A stretch of 64,000 nt of DNA from Allobogoriella alba (GTDB lineage Bacteria; Actinomycetota; Actinomycetes; Actinomycetales; Actinomycetaceae), in NCBI RefSeq assembly GCF_042665525.1, contig NZ_JBHTCQ010000002.1:372001-436000 (forward strand). Direction: 5' to 3'. Each line of letters opens with the position of its first letter. Position 1 is the first letter of the stretch. Of this stretch, positions 1-8,768 are shown in pieces. The position numbers and the translations under genes are program-made. Below the pieces are notes generated by a model that was not told where the DNA came from, made no database searches, and saw nothing but the letters and a program-made list of their open reading frames with translations.

Positions 1-1
1 G

Positions 2-655
2 CCGCAGGTTCTCATGAACCCGCGCACCGCCACCCCGCGGTACGGCCTGGCCGGCCGGCCCATGCCCGGCGGCGAGGTCCACCTGCTCGACGTCGAGGAG
101 ATGCCGGCCACGCCCGTCGCCGAGCTGCCGCAGGTGCCCACCGGGCAGGTGGGGGAGATGTGGGTCCGCAACCCCGGCGTGACGGCCGGCTACCACCGGC
201 TGCCCGAGGTCACCCGCGAGCGGATCTCGGTGGACGGCTGGCTGCGCACCGGTGACCTCGCCGTGGCCGACGACGACGGGTACTTCCGGGTGCTCGGCCG
301 GGCGGACGACATGATGAACGTGGGCGGCGAGAACGTCTACCCGCTCGAGGTGGAGCAGCTGCTGCGCGGCATGCCCGGCGTCCAGCAGGCCGCCGTGGTG
401 CCCGCGCCGCACACCCGCAAGGGACAGGTGCCGGTCGCGTTCGTGGCGGCCGAGGGCCTCACCGAGGCGGAGGTCAAGGAGTACGCGCTCGCCAACGGCG
501 CCGCCCACGCCCACCCGCGGCGGGTCTGGTTCCTCGACGCGCTGCCGCTCGGAGGTACCGGCAAGATCGACTACGCACGACTCGCCGCGCTGGTCCGGGA
601 GCACCTGGCGGACCGGCCGTTGGGCGCGGCGGCCGACGGAGAGGACCGACCATGA
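2..655 (+). CDS. Acyl-CoA synthetase (AMP-forming), C-terminal part, 5' truncated by window edge
   Basis: The frame is open from base 2, so the gene begins before the window; 217 residues are visible. It is the C-terminal third of an ANL-superfamily ligase: the hinge region GWLRTGDLAVADDDGYF, then GRADDMMNVGGENVYP, and near the end GGTGKIDY carrying the lysine that normally catalyses adenylation. The family activates a carboxylic acid as an acyl-AMP and then forms the CoA thioester in the cytosol. The substrate cannot be told from this part. Its stop overlaps the start of the PaaI-like thioesterase gene (ATGA), so the two are probably cotranscribed. Confidence 0.93.
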   Translation, partial: PQVLMNPRTATPRYGLAGRPMPGGEVHLLDVEEMPATPVAELPQVPTGQVGEMWVRNPGVTAGYHRLPEVTRERISVDGWLRTGDLAVADDDGYFRVLGRADDMMNVGGENVYPLEVEQLLRGMPGVQQAAVVPAPHTRKGQVPVAFVAAEGLTEAEVKEYALANGAAHAHPRRVWFLDALPLGGTGKIDYARLAALVREHLADRPLGAAADGEDRP

Positions 656-1062
656 CCGTGGACATCGCCACCGTGCGGGAGCTGCTCACCAGCCCCGCCT
701 ACCACCGGTGGCTCGGGCTGGAGCTGGTGGACGCCTCCGACGGCACCGTCACCATCGGCATGACCTGCCGCCCCGACCTGACCGCCGACGTGGCGGGCAG
801 CTACGTCCACGGCGGCATCCTCGCCACCCTCCTGGACGTCGCCGGCGACTTCGCGCTCGTCTCCCAGCTCGGCGTGGGCCTGCCGACGATCGACCTGCGG
901 GTGGACTACCTGCGGCCCGCCCGCCCGGGCGACACCCTCCTGGCGACCGGGACGGTGGTGCGCCGCGGCCGGTCCCTGGGCGTGGCCGACTCGAAGGTGG
1001 TCAACGGCGACGGCAAGGAGCTCGCCGTCGGGCGCGGCGTCTACAGCACCGCCGTCGCCTAG
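652..1062 (+). CDS. PaaI-like hotdog-fold thioesterase
   Basis: 136 residues, the usual length for a single hotdog domain. The segment YVHGGILATLLDVAGDFAL is the hallmark HGG turn plus central helix of PaaI/YbdB-type thioesterases, where an acidic residue on the helix (here the Asp of LLDVAG) helps hydrolyse the acyl-CoA thioester. The ATG overlaps the stop of the upstream acyl-CoA synthetase, so the pair would load and unload CoA on the same acid class, or the thioesterase would rescue trapped CoA. The aromatic or branched nature of the substrate is not visible. A hairpin follows the stop codon. Confidence 0.9.
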   Translation: MTVDIATVRELLTSPAYHRWLGLELVDASDGTVTIGMTCRPDLTADVAGSYVHGGILATLLDVAGDFALVSQLGVGLPTIDLRVDYLRPARPGDTLLATGTVVRRGRSLGVADSKVVNGDGKELAVGRGVYSTAVA

Positions 1063-1063
1063 A

Positions 1064-1114
1064 CCCGCCCGCGACTCGTCATCCGTGTGCCGAGTCGCAG
1101 GATTCTCGGGCGGG
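1064..1114. terminator. Nested inverted repeats between convergent genes (bidirectional terminator candidate)
   Basis: Directly after the thioesterase stop are two nested stems: CCCGCCCG (1064-1071) with CGGGCGGG (1107-1114), and inside them GCGACTCG (1071-1078) with CGAGTCGC (1091-1098) around a 12-base loop. The region lies between the convergent thioesterase and SDR genes. There is no T-tract, which is common in high-GC actinobacteria, so function as a terminator is an inference from position and symmetry. Confidence 0.55.
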
Positions 1115-1134
1115 CGTGGGGTGCGCCCGATCCC

Positions 1135-1869
1135 TCAGCGGCCGACGAGGTTCGCCCCGCCGTCGACCGGGAGCACGACGCCGGTGATCCAGGCCGCCTC
1201 GGCGGAGAGCAGGAACGCGACCGCCGCTGCGACGTCCTCCGGGTTGCCCACCCGGCCCAGCGGGTACTCCGCGGCCCGGCGCTCCAGCAGCGCCGAGTAG
1301 TCCTCGGCCGCCATGCCGCCGGTCACCCAGATGCCGGTGTCCACCAGCGACGGGCGCACGGCGTTGACCCGGACCGGCGCGATCTCCAGTGCCAGCGCCC
1401 GGGTGAACGCCTCCACCCCGCCCTTGGCCGCCGCGTAGGCGCTCGCGGACGGCTGCGGATTGGCCGCGATCGAGGAGCTGAGCGTCACCACGGCGCCGCG
1501 GGCAACCCGCAGCGCCGGCGTGAAGGCCCGGCAGGCGTTCATCGTGCCCAGCAGGTTCACCTCCACCTGGCGGGTCAGGTCAGCCACCGGCGCCTCAGCC
1601 AGCGCGCCTCGGGTCACGGCGCCCGCGCACGTGACGAGCGCGTCCACGCGACCGAGCTCGGCCTGCACCTGCTCGGCAACCCGCGCGAGCGCGTCGGCGT
1701 CCGCGACGTCGGCCTGGTGCTCCACGGGAGGCGTCCATCCGCCGTCGGCATCGGCGCGGTGCCGGGCGATGCTCACCACGCGGTAGCCGCGGCGATCCAA
1801 CCGCTCGCCAACCGCCCGGCCGATGCCGGCGGAGCCGCCGGTGACCACGGCGACCGGTGCGTCGCTCAC
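1135..1869 (-). CDS. Short-chain dehydrogenase/reductase (SDR)
   Basis: 244 residues, typical of classical SDRs. The N-terminal TGGSAGIG Rossmann motif (about residues 9-16) binds NAD(P); the catalytic Ser lies in TLSSSIA and the YxxxK pair in AYAAAKGG; the C-terminal VLPVDGGANL is the usual SDR ending. The GTG start overlaps the symporter stop (GTGA at 1866-1869), which fixes the start and shows translational coupling. It is the last gene of a leftward operon of DUF3311-like protein, sodium symporter and SDR, so it probably oxidises or reduces the imported organic compound. The substrate is unknown. Confidence 0.92.
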   Translation of the reverse strand: MSDAPVAVVTGGSAGIGRAVGERLDRRGYRVVSIARHRADADGGWTPPVEHQADVADADALARVAEQVQAELGRVDALVTCAGAVTRGALAEAPVADLTRQVEVNLLGTMNACRAFTPALRVARGAVVTLSSSIAANPQPSASAYAAAKGGVEAFTRALALEIAPVRVNAVRPSLVDTGIWVTGGMAAEDYSALLERRAAEYPLGRVGNPEDVAAAVAFLLSAEAAWITGVVLPVDGGANLVGR

Positions 1870-3374
1870 CGGGTGGCCTCCGCCGTCGTCGCGGGCTCCT
1901 CGAACAGGCGGAAGTGCCGGTCGAGGTGCGCCGTGCTCGGCGGGCGCGTCAGCAGGCTGACGACCACGAGCACCACGACACCGAGGATCGCCGCGGGCAT
2001 CGCGGGGTGCCACCCGGCCAGGTTGACCGGCAGCCAGCCGCGGTCGAGGGAGAGGAACAGCGCCTCGGAGACCACCATCGAGGACACCGCGCCGGCCGAC
2101 GTCGCGCGTCGCCAGTACAGGCCCGCGAGCAGCGCGGGGAAGATGAGGAACACCGCGGGCCAGGTGATCTCGACGATGATCCCGATGATGCTCTCCGGGC
2201 CGAAGAACGCCACGAGCAGCCCGCCACCGACCAGGACCGGCAGCATGGCGCGGGTGGTGATCGTCAGGGTGCGGTCCAGCGCCCGCTCCGACGCGCCGCG
2301 CCGCGCCGCCACCGGGCGCACGTACTCCTTCGCGACGATGGAGCTGAGGGTGAGCACGATGGAGTTCGCGGTGCTGCCGGTGGCCGCGACGATCGCGAGG
2401 ATCGCCAGCAGCAGCAGCCACTGCGGCAGCACCTCCACGATCATCGCCGGGTAGATCGACTCCGGATTCTCGAAGCCCGGCCGGGTCGCCACACCGACCA
2501 TCGCGATGTAGAAGCAGCAGATGTAGATCAGGCCCGTGCCGATCGGGAACGTGATCGCGATGAACTTCAGGGTGGAGTGGCTGCGGGCCGCCATCCACCG
2601 CTGCTGCAGCTGCGGCATGGTGAAGTGCGAGGCGGCGAAGATCACCAGCACCGAGATGAGGTACGGCAGGCTGAACAGGGCGTCGCCGCCCGGGTTGGAC
2701 AGCAGCTCGGACTGCTCGCCGACGGTGTCCATGAGGTTGGTGAACCCGCCGGTCTGGGTGAGCACCAGGATGAGCATCGCGACGGCGAGGATCACGTACA
2801 TCAGGGCGCCCTGGACCACGTCCGTCCAGACCACCGACCGGAACCCGCCGCTCATCACGTACAGCGTCACGACCACCGCGAGGAACACGGCACCCGCCCA
2901 GTAGGGGATGCCGCCGCCGGTGACGGCCTCCAGGGTCAGGCCGCTGCCGCGGAACTGCGCACCCATGTATGGCACCAGCGCGACGATGACGATCACTCCG
3001 GCCACCAGGCCGACCGAGCGGGAGGCATACCGGTCCGTGAGGTACTCGGTGACGTTCACCAGGCCGTAGCGGCGGGCCACCAGCCAGATCCGCGTGCCGG
3101 CGAAGTAGATGATCGGCCCGACGGCGGCCGTGGTGGCCACCTGGATCCAGGACCCGATCCCGTTGCTGTAGAACTGCCCGGTGATCCCGAAGTAGCTGAA
3201 GGCGCTGAACAGGGTCGCGGTGACGGTGAAGAACGCCGGGAGCTTGGCCAGCTTTCGGTTGCCGAGGACGAAGTCCTCCATCGTGGTGGACGTCTGCCGG
3301 TTCCCGAGGTAGCCCAGGTAGATCAGCAGGACCGAGAACGCGATGAGGCCGATCCACATCATGGTGACCGACAT
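1866..3374 (-). CDS. Sodium:solute symporter (SSS family)
   Basis: 502 residues with about 13 hydrophobic segments and the SSS core: an N-terminal periplasmic/TM1 start (MSVTMMWIGLIAFSVLL), a sodium-site region around SAFSYFGITG, then SGGFRSVVWTDVVQG, and ATGSTANSIVLTLSSIVAKEY in the middle. SSS carriers import organic solutes with sodium. The start is set by the ATG that overlaps the stop of the small DUF3311-like gene (ATGA at 3373-3376). The pairing of DUF3311-like and SSS genes is common and suggests a two-component carrier. The solute is unknown; the divergent LysR gene is the likely regulator. Confidence 0.93.
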   Translation of the reverse strand: MSVTMMWIGLIAFSVLLIYLGYLGNRQTSTTMEDFVLGNRKLAKLPAFFTVTATLFSAFSYFGITGQFYSNGIGSWIQVATTAAVGPIIYFAGTRIWLVARRYGLVNVTEYLTDRYASRSVGLVAGVIVIVALVPYMGAQFRGSGLTLEAVTGGGIPYWAGAVFLAVVVTLYVMSGGFRSVVWTDVVQGALMYVILAVAMLILVLTQTGGFTNLMDTVGEQSELLSNPGGDALFSLPYLISVLVIFAASHFTMPQLQQRWMAARSHSTLKFIAITFPIGTGLIYICCFYIAMVGVATRPGFENPESIYPAMIVEVLPQWLLLLAILAIVAATGSTANSIVLTLSSIVAKEYVRPVAARRGASERALDRTLTITTRAMLPVLVGGGLLVAFFGPESIIGIIVEITWPAVFLIFPALLAGLYWRRATSAGAVSSMVVSEALFLSLDRGWLPVNLAGWHPAMPAAILGVVVLVVVSLLTRPPSTAHLDRHFRLFEEPATTAEATR

Positions 3375-3676
3375 CAGCGGGCCTCCTCGGGCTCGGCGGG
3401 ACCGCTGGGTTCGGTGCGCGCGATGCGCGCCTCGTGCTCGGCGTTCGCGCGCCGCACGACGGCGGCGTACGGGTCCCACCGGTAGGCCAGCCAGGCCAGG
3501 TACGCCGTGAAGAGCCCGGTCCAGACGACCCAGAAGAACAGCGGCGCCGGGATGACTCCGAGGATGATCGGCGTCGCCGTCCCCTCCGGCCACGGGTAGA
3601 CCATGAGAGCGGCCAGCACCACGCCGAGGACGACGGCGAGCACGGCCCTGGTGCGATTACCGCGCGACACAGTCAT
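3374..3676 (-). CDS. DUF3311-like small membrane protein, symporter partner
   Basis: 100 residues. After a short basic N-terminus come two hydrophobic helices: about residues 10-25 (AVLAVVLGVVLAALMVY) and a second around PAPLFFWVVWTGLFTAYLAW, then a hydrophilic tail rich in Arg and Glu. The short polar stretch between helices and the FFWVVWT pattern fit DUF3311, small proteins usually encoded just before SSS symporters. I start it at the ATG at 3676, which has an AGG-type ribosome site a few bases upstream; a longer open frame exists but runs antisense through the LysR gene. It is the first gene of the operon. Confidence 0.75.
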   Translation of the reverse strand: MTVSRGNRTRAVLAVVLGVVLAALMVYPWPEGTATPIILGVIPAPLFFWVVWTGLFTAYLAWLAYRWDPYAAVVRRANAEHEARIARTEPSGPAEPEEAR

Positions 3677-3771
3677 CGGTCCTACTTTCCGCGGCCACGG
3701 ACGGCCGCCGGGATTCGTTGTCGGGGTCAGTGTCGTCTGCGAAGGACAGGAGCGACGCCGCGGACCTCCCG

Positions 3772-3805
3772 TATTCCCGAGCGGTGAGATCCCTATTCTC
3801 GTCGG
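3772..3805 (+). promoter_or_regulatory. LysR gene promoter, probably leaderless, with TATTC repeats
   Basis: TATTCT at 3794-3799 is followed by exactly six bases and then the ATG of the LysR gene, the spacing expected for a leaderless actinobacterial transcript. A similar TATTCCCGAG lies 22 bases upstream at 3772-3781. Two such repeats two helical turns apart beside a divergent promoter could be the regulator's own site. No good -35 is visible. Confidence 0.4.
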
Positions 3806-4744
3806 ATGGCCCTCGACCCCACGACACTCCGCACTCTCGCCGCCGTCATCCGTGGGGGTTCCTTCGCCGCTGCCGGGCGCGAGCTGGGCTATACGGCCTC
3901 GGCGGTCTCGCAGCAGATGTCGGCTCTCGAGCGGTTGCTGGGCCTGCAACTGTTCGAGCGGCAGGCGCGAGGCGTCACCAGCACCGAAGCGGCGCAGTAC
4001 CTGTACGAGCGTGCCGGAGAGCTCCTCGATCTCGTCGACCAGCTCGAGGGCGATGCCGAACGCCTGGCGGCAGCGCAGGCGGGGCGACTGCGTATCGGGA
4101 GCTTTGCCTCGGCCGGTGCGCCCATCGTCGCGCAAGTGATTGCGCGGTTTCTGGTCCGGCGGCGTGACGTCGAGATCTCACTGGACGAGGGAGAGCCGCA
4201 CGAGCTGTTCCCACGCGTGGTCGACGGAGACCTGGACGTCGCTCTCGGCTTCCGTTACGACCTCGTCGCCACCGCATGGCCGCGTGACGTACAGCTGACG
4301 CACCTCATGGTCGAGGACGTGCACGTCATCGCTCCGCGCAAGCATCGCCTGGCCCGCAGGGACGGAGTCGACCTGTCCGAGCTGGCCCGCGAGCGGTGGA
4401 TCGCAAACACTGAGGACACCGCGGCCAGCCGCTGCCTCGTCGCACTCGGCGCGAGCGAGGGGTTCACCCCGCACATCGCATTCCGTAGCAACAGCTTCGC
4501 GACCGTCCGTGGTTTCGTCGCCGCGGGTCTCGGCGTCGCGATGATCCCGAACCTGGCTCACGAACCCGACGAGGCCATTGCGACCTTGCCCATCACCCGG
4601 CGGCTTCCGCAGCGGAAGATCGTGGCCGCGACGCGAAAGGTCCATGACAATCCGCTGACGAACGCCTTCCTCGCCGCCATTCGCCACGTCACGGCCTCCA
4701 TGACGAGCACCCCGGTGGCTCCTGGAGCCATAAGCGATTCTTAG
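3806..4744 (+). CDS. LysR-family transcriptional regulator
   Basis: 312 residues. The N-terminal winged helix-turn-helix is clear (SFAAAGRELGYTASAVSQQMSALE, about residues 18-45), followed by the linker helix and a two-lobed effector domain ending with IPNLAHEP and RRLPQRKIV, a typical LysR length and layout. It is transcribed away from the DUF3311-like/symporter/SDR operon across a 129-base gap, the classic arrangement for a LysR activator and its target, and toward a second symporter/CoA operon. The effector is unknown. Codon use is slightly less GC-rich than the neighbours, as in the three genes downstream. Confidence 0.93.
   Translation: MALDPTTLRTLAAVIRGGSFAAAGRELGYTASAVSQQMSALERLLGLQLFERQARGVTSTEAAQYLYERAGELLDLVDQLEGDAERLAAAQAGRLRIGSFASAGAPIVAQVIARFLVRRRDVEISLDEGEPHELFPRVVDGDLDVALGFRYDLVATAWPRDVQLTHLMVEDVHVIAPRKHRLARRDGVDLSELARERWIANTEDTAASRCLVALGASEGFTPHIAFRSNSFATVRGFVAAGLGVAMIPNLAHEPDEAIATLPITRRLPQRKIVAATRKVHDNPLTNAFLAAIRHVTASMTSTPVAPGAISDS
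4716..4730. terminator. Short perfect inverted repeat at the LysR 3' end
   Basis: TGGCTCC and GGAGCCA flank a single T just before the LysR stop codon. It can form a 7-bp stem with no real loop, or act as a protein site. No T-tract follows. It is too weak to call a terminator firmly. Confidence 0.2.
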
Positions 4745-4856
4745 GCTCAGCCTCGCCAGTTGGCATCGCGTCCCCCTGTTGTGGGCGCGACCTGCGCCAC
4801 CACGATCGGTAGCCAGCGGAGCACCACGGCGGTGAGCCACACAGATCGGAGACCAC

Positions 4857-6404
4857 ATGGCTGGCAGCACGATGTCCTCGGTCATCACCTTCAGCGTGTA
4901 CCTGGTGGTCATGTTGGCCATGGGAGCGTGGTTCGCACGCAAGAACACGGAGTTGAGCGACTTCGCCATCGGCGGCCGGCGACTGGGCACGTTCGTCGCG
5001 ACGGTCAGCGCCAAGGCCACCGACTCCAGCTCCTGGGTCTTCCTCGGCCTTCCCGGAGCGTTCTATGTGAGCGGGATGGCCAACATCTGGACGAGCGTGG
5101 GCCTGACGATCGGGTTCTACGTCAGCTGGCGAGTGGTGGCAGCTCGCTTGCGCGAGCATTCTGAGCGCGGATTCGACTTCCGGACCGGCGCAGCGGCGGA
5201 GTCCGTCACCCTTCCGGCTTTCCTCGCCAACCGGTTCCACAGCGACCTGCTCAGGGTCGTTTCGTCGGTGATCATCCTCGGGTTCTACGTCGTGTACGTC
5301 GGATCCGGGTTCGTCGCCGCCGGGCTCATGTTCCACCAGGTCTTCGGCGTTCCGACCGCGACCGGCGTGCTGCTCGGGGCGAGCGTCGTCATGATCTACT
5401 CCTGCCTCGGCGGATTTCTCGCCACGAGCTACACGGACGTTGTACAGGGCTGCATGATGTTCGCCAGCCTCGCGATCGTCTCGGTGGTCGCACTGGTCAG
5501 CGCCGGTGGGCCGGCCGCCGTCGCCGAATCACTCGCGGCGCGCAACGGCAACCTCATGTCACCTTTCGTCGAGGTCGCGTTGACGGACGGTGAGTGGGTG
5601 ACCGGCCGATCAGTCGCCGTCGTCGCGATTCTCTCGGGACTGGCCTGGGGACTCGGCTATCTGGGTCAGCCACACATCCTGGCGCGATTCATGGGACTGC
5701 GCTCGTCGTCGTCGGCGAAGAACGGGCGCCGACTCGGACTCTTCCTCTCCATCACGCTGCTCGGATTCGCCGCCGTGATCGGGATGCTCGCGATCGTCAA
5801 CTTCGGGCCGTCGCTGGCCAACCCCGAGAACGCCTACCTCGAGATGGTCGCCTCGCTCGTTCCGCCGTGGCTCGCCGGCATCTTCCTGGCCGGCATCCTC
5901 GCCGCGATCATGAGTACCGCGGACTCGCAGCTCGTGGTGGCTGCTACCACCCTGTCCGAGGACTTCTACCGCGCATTCGTCAAGCGGAACGCCACCGAAC
6001 GTGCCCTGGTCTGGATCAGTCGCGGGACGGTGGTGGCCGTCTCGATCGTCGCTGCCCTCATCGCCCTGCGCGGCGGCACGGTGCTGGACCTGGTCTCCTA
6101 CGCCTGGGCAGGCTTCGGTGCCGCTTTCGGACCAGTGATCCTTGCTGCCCTGTACTCACGCCGGACCACGCGGCTGGGGGCGTTGTGCGGGATGGCTGCC
6201 GGGGGAGTGACGGTGGTCGTGTACCCGATGGTCGACCGGATCGGACTCTACGAGATCATCCCCGGCTTTGCCGCCGGCCTGCTCGGAATCTGGCTGGGCA
6301 ACCGCTTCGGTCCCGGTCCGCACCCGGTGGCGACCGAACAGTTCGACCTCGTCAGTACGCCTGCCGGGACGGAGCATGCGGCCGCCGTGGACTCGCGTCC
6401 CTGA
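4857..6404 (+). CDS. Sodium:solute symporter, PutP-like
   Basis: 515 residues, about 13 membrane segments. Family marks include AKATDSSSWVFLGLPGAFYVSG near the N-terminus (sodium-site region), SCLGGFLATSYTDVVQG in the middle and MSTADSQLVVAATTLSEDFYR, all characteristic of the PutP/PanF branch of the SSS family. It would import a small organic acid, amino acid or betaine-like solute with sodium. The start follows GGAGACC. It heads a rightward operon with an enoyl-CoA hydratase and a CaiC-like ligase, so the imported compound is probably a carboxylate that is then activated with CoA. It differs clearly in sequence from the symporter at 1866-3374. Confidence 0.93.
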   Translation: MAGSTMSSVITFSVYLVVMLAMGAWFARKNTELSDFAIGGRRLGTFVATVSAKATDSSSWVFLGLPGAFYVSGMANIWTSVGLTIGFYVSWRVVAARLREHSERGFDFRTGAAAESVTLPAFLANRFHSDLLRVVSSVIILGFYVVYVGSGFVAAGLMFHQVFGVPTATGVLLGASVVMIYSCLGGFLATSYTDVVQGCMMFASLAIVSVVALVSAGGPAAVAESLAARNGNLMSPFVEVALTDGEWVTGRSVAVVAILSGLAWGLGYLGQPHILARFMGLRSSSSAKNGRRLGLFLSITLLGFAAVIGMLAIVNFGPSLANPENAYLEMVASLVPPWLAGIFLAGILAAIMSTADSQLVVAATTLSEDFYRAFVKRNATERALVWISRGTVVAVSIVAALIALRGGTVLDLVSYAWAGFGAAFGPVILAALYSRRTTRLGALCGMAAGGVTVVVYPMVDRIGLYEIIPGFAAGLLGIWLGNRFGPGPHPVATEQFDLVSTPAGTEHAAAVDSRP

Positions 6405-6447
6405 GCCACGCGCACGAACCACGTACGAGACAACGAGTGGAGGACTC

Positions 6448-7209
6448 TTGGGAGTAGTCACGCAGGAGATCGTGAACGGCTGCGGAGTCGTCACCCTGGA
6501 CAATCCGGATGCGCTGAACGCATGGACGCAGGCCATGCAGCGCACCGTCGCGCAAACCGTCCGTGATCTGGACGCCAACCCCGACGTGCGCTCCATCGTC
6601 ATCACGGGTGCGGGGGACCGCGCTTTCTGCTCCGGGCAGGATCTCAACGAGCTGACCGAGTTCACGTCGGAGAACGTCGAGGATTGGCTGGACGGGTTCG
6701 CGCAGGTCTACGACGCCGTGCTCGGAGCGTCGACACCGGTCGTGGCAGCCCTGAACGGTGTCGCTGCGGGGTCCGGTTACCAACTGGCCCTGGTGTGCGA
6801 CCTGCGTGTGGCGCATGACGGCGTTCGCATCGGCCAGCCGGAGGTCAAGTCCGGCATTCCGAGCATCACCGGGATGTACCTGACGTGGCAGTCCCTCGGA
6901 CACGCCAAGACGGCGGAGCTCATGCTGACCGGGCGGCTGATGGACGCGGCCGAGGCTCACCGCCTCGGTCTCATCGCGGAGATCTGTGCCCCTGAACGAG
7001 TGCTCGAGCGCGCAATCGAACGAGCCGGTGAGCTCGCGAGCCAGCCCGCCCACGCCTTCACGATGACCAAGCGGTATCTGCACAGCATGCTCCGTCCGGG
7101 CCTGCAGGATGCATTCGCTGCAGCGCTGGACATCGACAAGGCCGCATACAGCGCCGGCGAGCCGCAGGACACCGCCGGCCGCTTCTTGTCCCAGCGAGCG
7201 AACGACTGA
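6448..7209 (+). CDS. Enoyl-CoA hydratase/isomerase (crotonase family)
   Basis: 253 residues from a TTG start at 6448, chosen because a GGAGG site ends four bases before it and no ATG or GTG fits the homologous N-terminus. Crotonase marks: AFCSGQDLNEL (first oxyanion-hole strand, about residues 60-70), then GVAAGSGYQLALVCDLRVA, and PEVKSGIPSITGMYLT with an acidic residue at the usual catalytic position. The family hydrates or isomerises acyl-CoA thioesters. It lies between a symporter and a CaiC-like CoA ligase, a set reminiscent of carnitine/crotonobetaine metabolism (CaiT-CaiD-CaiC), but the substrate is not proved. Its stop overlaps the next start by one base. Confidence 0.9.
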   Translation: MGVVTQEIVNGCGVVTLDNPDALNAWTQAMQRTVAQTVRDLDANPDVRSIVITGAGDRAFCSGQDLNELTEFTSENVEDWLDGFAQVYDAVLGASTPVVAALNGVAAGSGYQLALVCDLRVAHDGVRIGQPEVKSGIPSITGMYLTWQSLGHAKTAELMLTGRLMDAAEAHRLGLIAEICAPERVLERAIERAGELASQPAHAFTMTKRYLHSMLRPGLQDAFAAALDIDKAAYSAGEPQDTAGRFLSQRAND

Positions 7210-8762
7210 TGCCCGTCCATCGGACGCCATCGGTACCGACAGATCTCGACGTCGACCTCGCCCAGGACCTCGCCGGCCTCGCCGCGAGGGAACCGCATCG
7301 GATGTACGCCCGTGAGCGCGGGCGGTCGGTCACGGTCGGAGACCTCGACGCCGAGGTGGATCGGGTCGTGTCCGTGCTGGCGGAGGCCGGCGTCGGGCCC
7401 GGTACCCGCGTCGCGGTGTCACTGCCGAACTCGGCCCTCCATATCGCGGTCGTCTTCGCCCTGATGCGTCATCGCGCTCTGTGGGTCCCGCTGAACACCA
7501 AACTCAAGGGCGCGCCGCTGGCCCACCTCCTCGACGACTCGGGTGCGACGCATCTCATCGCGGAGCGCGACGGCTCGATCGCGCAGGCGGTCGACGCCCA
7601 GCTACGAGCGGAGCACGGATGCGGTCTGGACGTGCTGGCGTCGTTGTCTAAGGACGCCGGCGTAGTCCTGTCCCGCGGCCGCGAGGTAGGTGACGTGCCG
7701 GATCCCATCCCGGACACCGCCCTGCTGATGTACACCTCTGGCACCACTGGGCCGCCGAAGGGGGTTCGGGTCACCCAGGCGATGCTGCGCGCCGCCGCGC
7801 TCGGGGCGGTGGAGGTCACGGACGTCGCCGTCGGGGACGTCCTGTATCTGTGGGAGCCGATCTTCCACATCGGCGGGGCGCAGGTGCTGCTGATACCGCT
7901 CTACACCCGCGCGTCGCTCGCGATCACTGAACGCTTCAGCGCCTCTCGCTTCTGGACCGAGGTGCATCAGTTCGATGTCACCCACATCCACTACTTGGGC
8001 GGGATTCTCCAGATCCTGCTCCAGTGTCCGGAGACCGACCTCGAGCGTGACAACCGGGTGCGGGTGGCGTGGGGCGCGGGTGCCACGCCCGCGGTCCGGG
8101 AAGCTTGCGCCAAGCGGTTCGGCTTCGCGCTCCACGAGACCTACGGCATGACAGAGACCTCGAGCATCGTGACGGTCAATCGTGGCGTCGCCGATCACGG
8201 TGTCGGCAGTCCGCTGCCGTGGTTCGACGTGCGTATCGCCGCAGACGACGACGAACCGGGTGCGGTCGGCGAGATCTTGGTCCGAGGGCACATCCCCGGT
8301 CTGTTGACCCCCGGTTACCTCGGCCGGCCGGAGGCCGACGCTGCCGCGCGCGACGGTGACTGGTTCCGGACCGGTGACAACGGCTACCTGGACGAGACGG
8401 GGCATCTCCACTTCGTGGGCCGGGCCAGCGACAGCATCCGGGTCCGCGGAGAGAACGTCTCTGCGTGGCAGGTCGAGGACGTTGTCGCCCGGCACCCCGA
8501 CGTCGATCGATGCGCTGTGGTCGGCGTACCGTCGGACGTCGGTGAGTCGGACATCCTGCTCCTCATCACGAGCCCGCGTCCGCAGATGGTCGACGCGCGA
8601 GCCGTTGTCGAGTGGGCATCGGATCACCTGGCCCCGTTTCAGCTCCCGCGCTATGTCCGTGTCATCGACGAGATGCCGCTGACACCGAGCCAGCGGGTGG
8701 CCAAGCACGAACTGCCGCGTGGGCTCCAGAACGCGATCGACTGCGCACCCCGCCCCATCTGA
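7209..8762 (+). CDS. AMP-dependent acyl-CoA ligase, CaiC-like
   Basis: 517 residues with all ANL motifs in order: MYTSGTTGPPKGVRV (P-loop-like A3), HETYGMTETS (A5), WFRTGDNGYLD (A7), GRASDSIRVRGENVSAWQVED (A8 hinge). At the C-terminal A10 site the usual glycine-lysine is SQRVAKHEL, so the lysine that catalyses adenylation appears as arginine with another lysine four positions on. The enzyme should activate a carboxylate taken up by the neighbouring symporter to an acyl-CoA for the crotonase. The resemblance to crotonobetaine/carnitine-CoA ligases is by overall pattern and context; substrate unproven. Confidence 0.88.
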   Translation: MPVHRTPSVPTDLDVDLAQDLAGLAAREPHRMYARERGRSVTVGDLDAEVDRVVSVLAEAGVGPGTRVAVSLPNSALHIAVVFALMRHRALWVPLNTKLKGAPLAHLLDDSGATHLIAERDGSIAQAVDAQLRAEHGCGLDVLASLSKDAGVVLSRGREVGDVPDPIPDTALLMYTSGTTGPPKGVRVTQAMLRAAALGAVEVTDVAVGDVLYLWEPIFHIGGAQVLLIPLYTRASLAITERFSASRFWTEVHQFDVTHIHYLGGILQILLQCPETDLERDNRVRVAWGAGATPAVREACAKRFGFALHETYGMTETSSIVTVNRGVADHGVGSPLPWFDVRIAADDDEPGAVGEILVRGHIPGLLTPGYLGRPEADAAARDGDWFRTGDNGYLDETGHLHFVGRASDSIRVRGENVSAWQVEDVVARHPDVDRCAVVGVPSDVGESDILLLITSPRPQMVDARAVVEWASDHLAPFQLPRYVRVIDEMPLTPSQRVAKHELPRGLQNAIDCAPRPI

Positions 8763-8768
8763 CGGAAC

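Noticed and set aside
4857..6404. Slightly lower GC at 3.8-8.8 kb as a horizontally acquired island
   Set aside because: The difference is small by eye, there is no integrase, tRNA or flanking repeat, and the genes are ordinary for actinobacteria. A composition calculation would be needed to support it.
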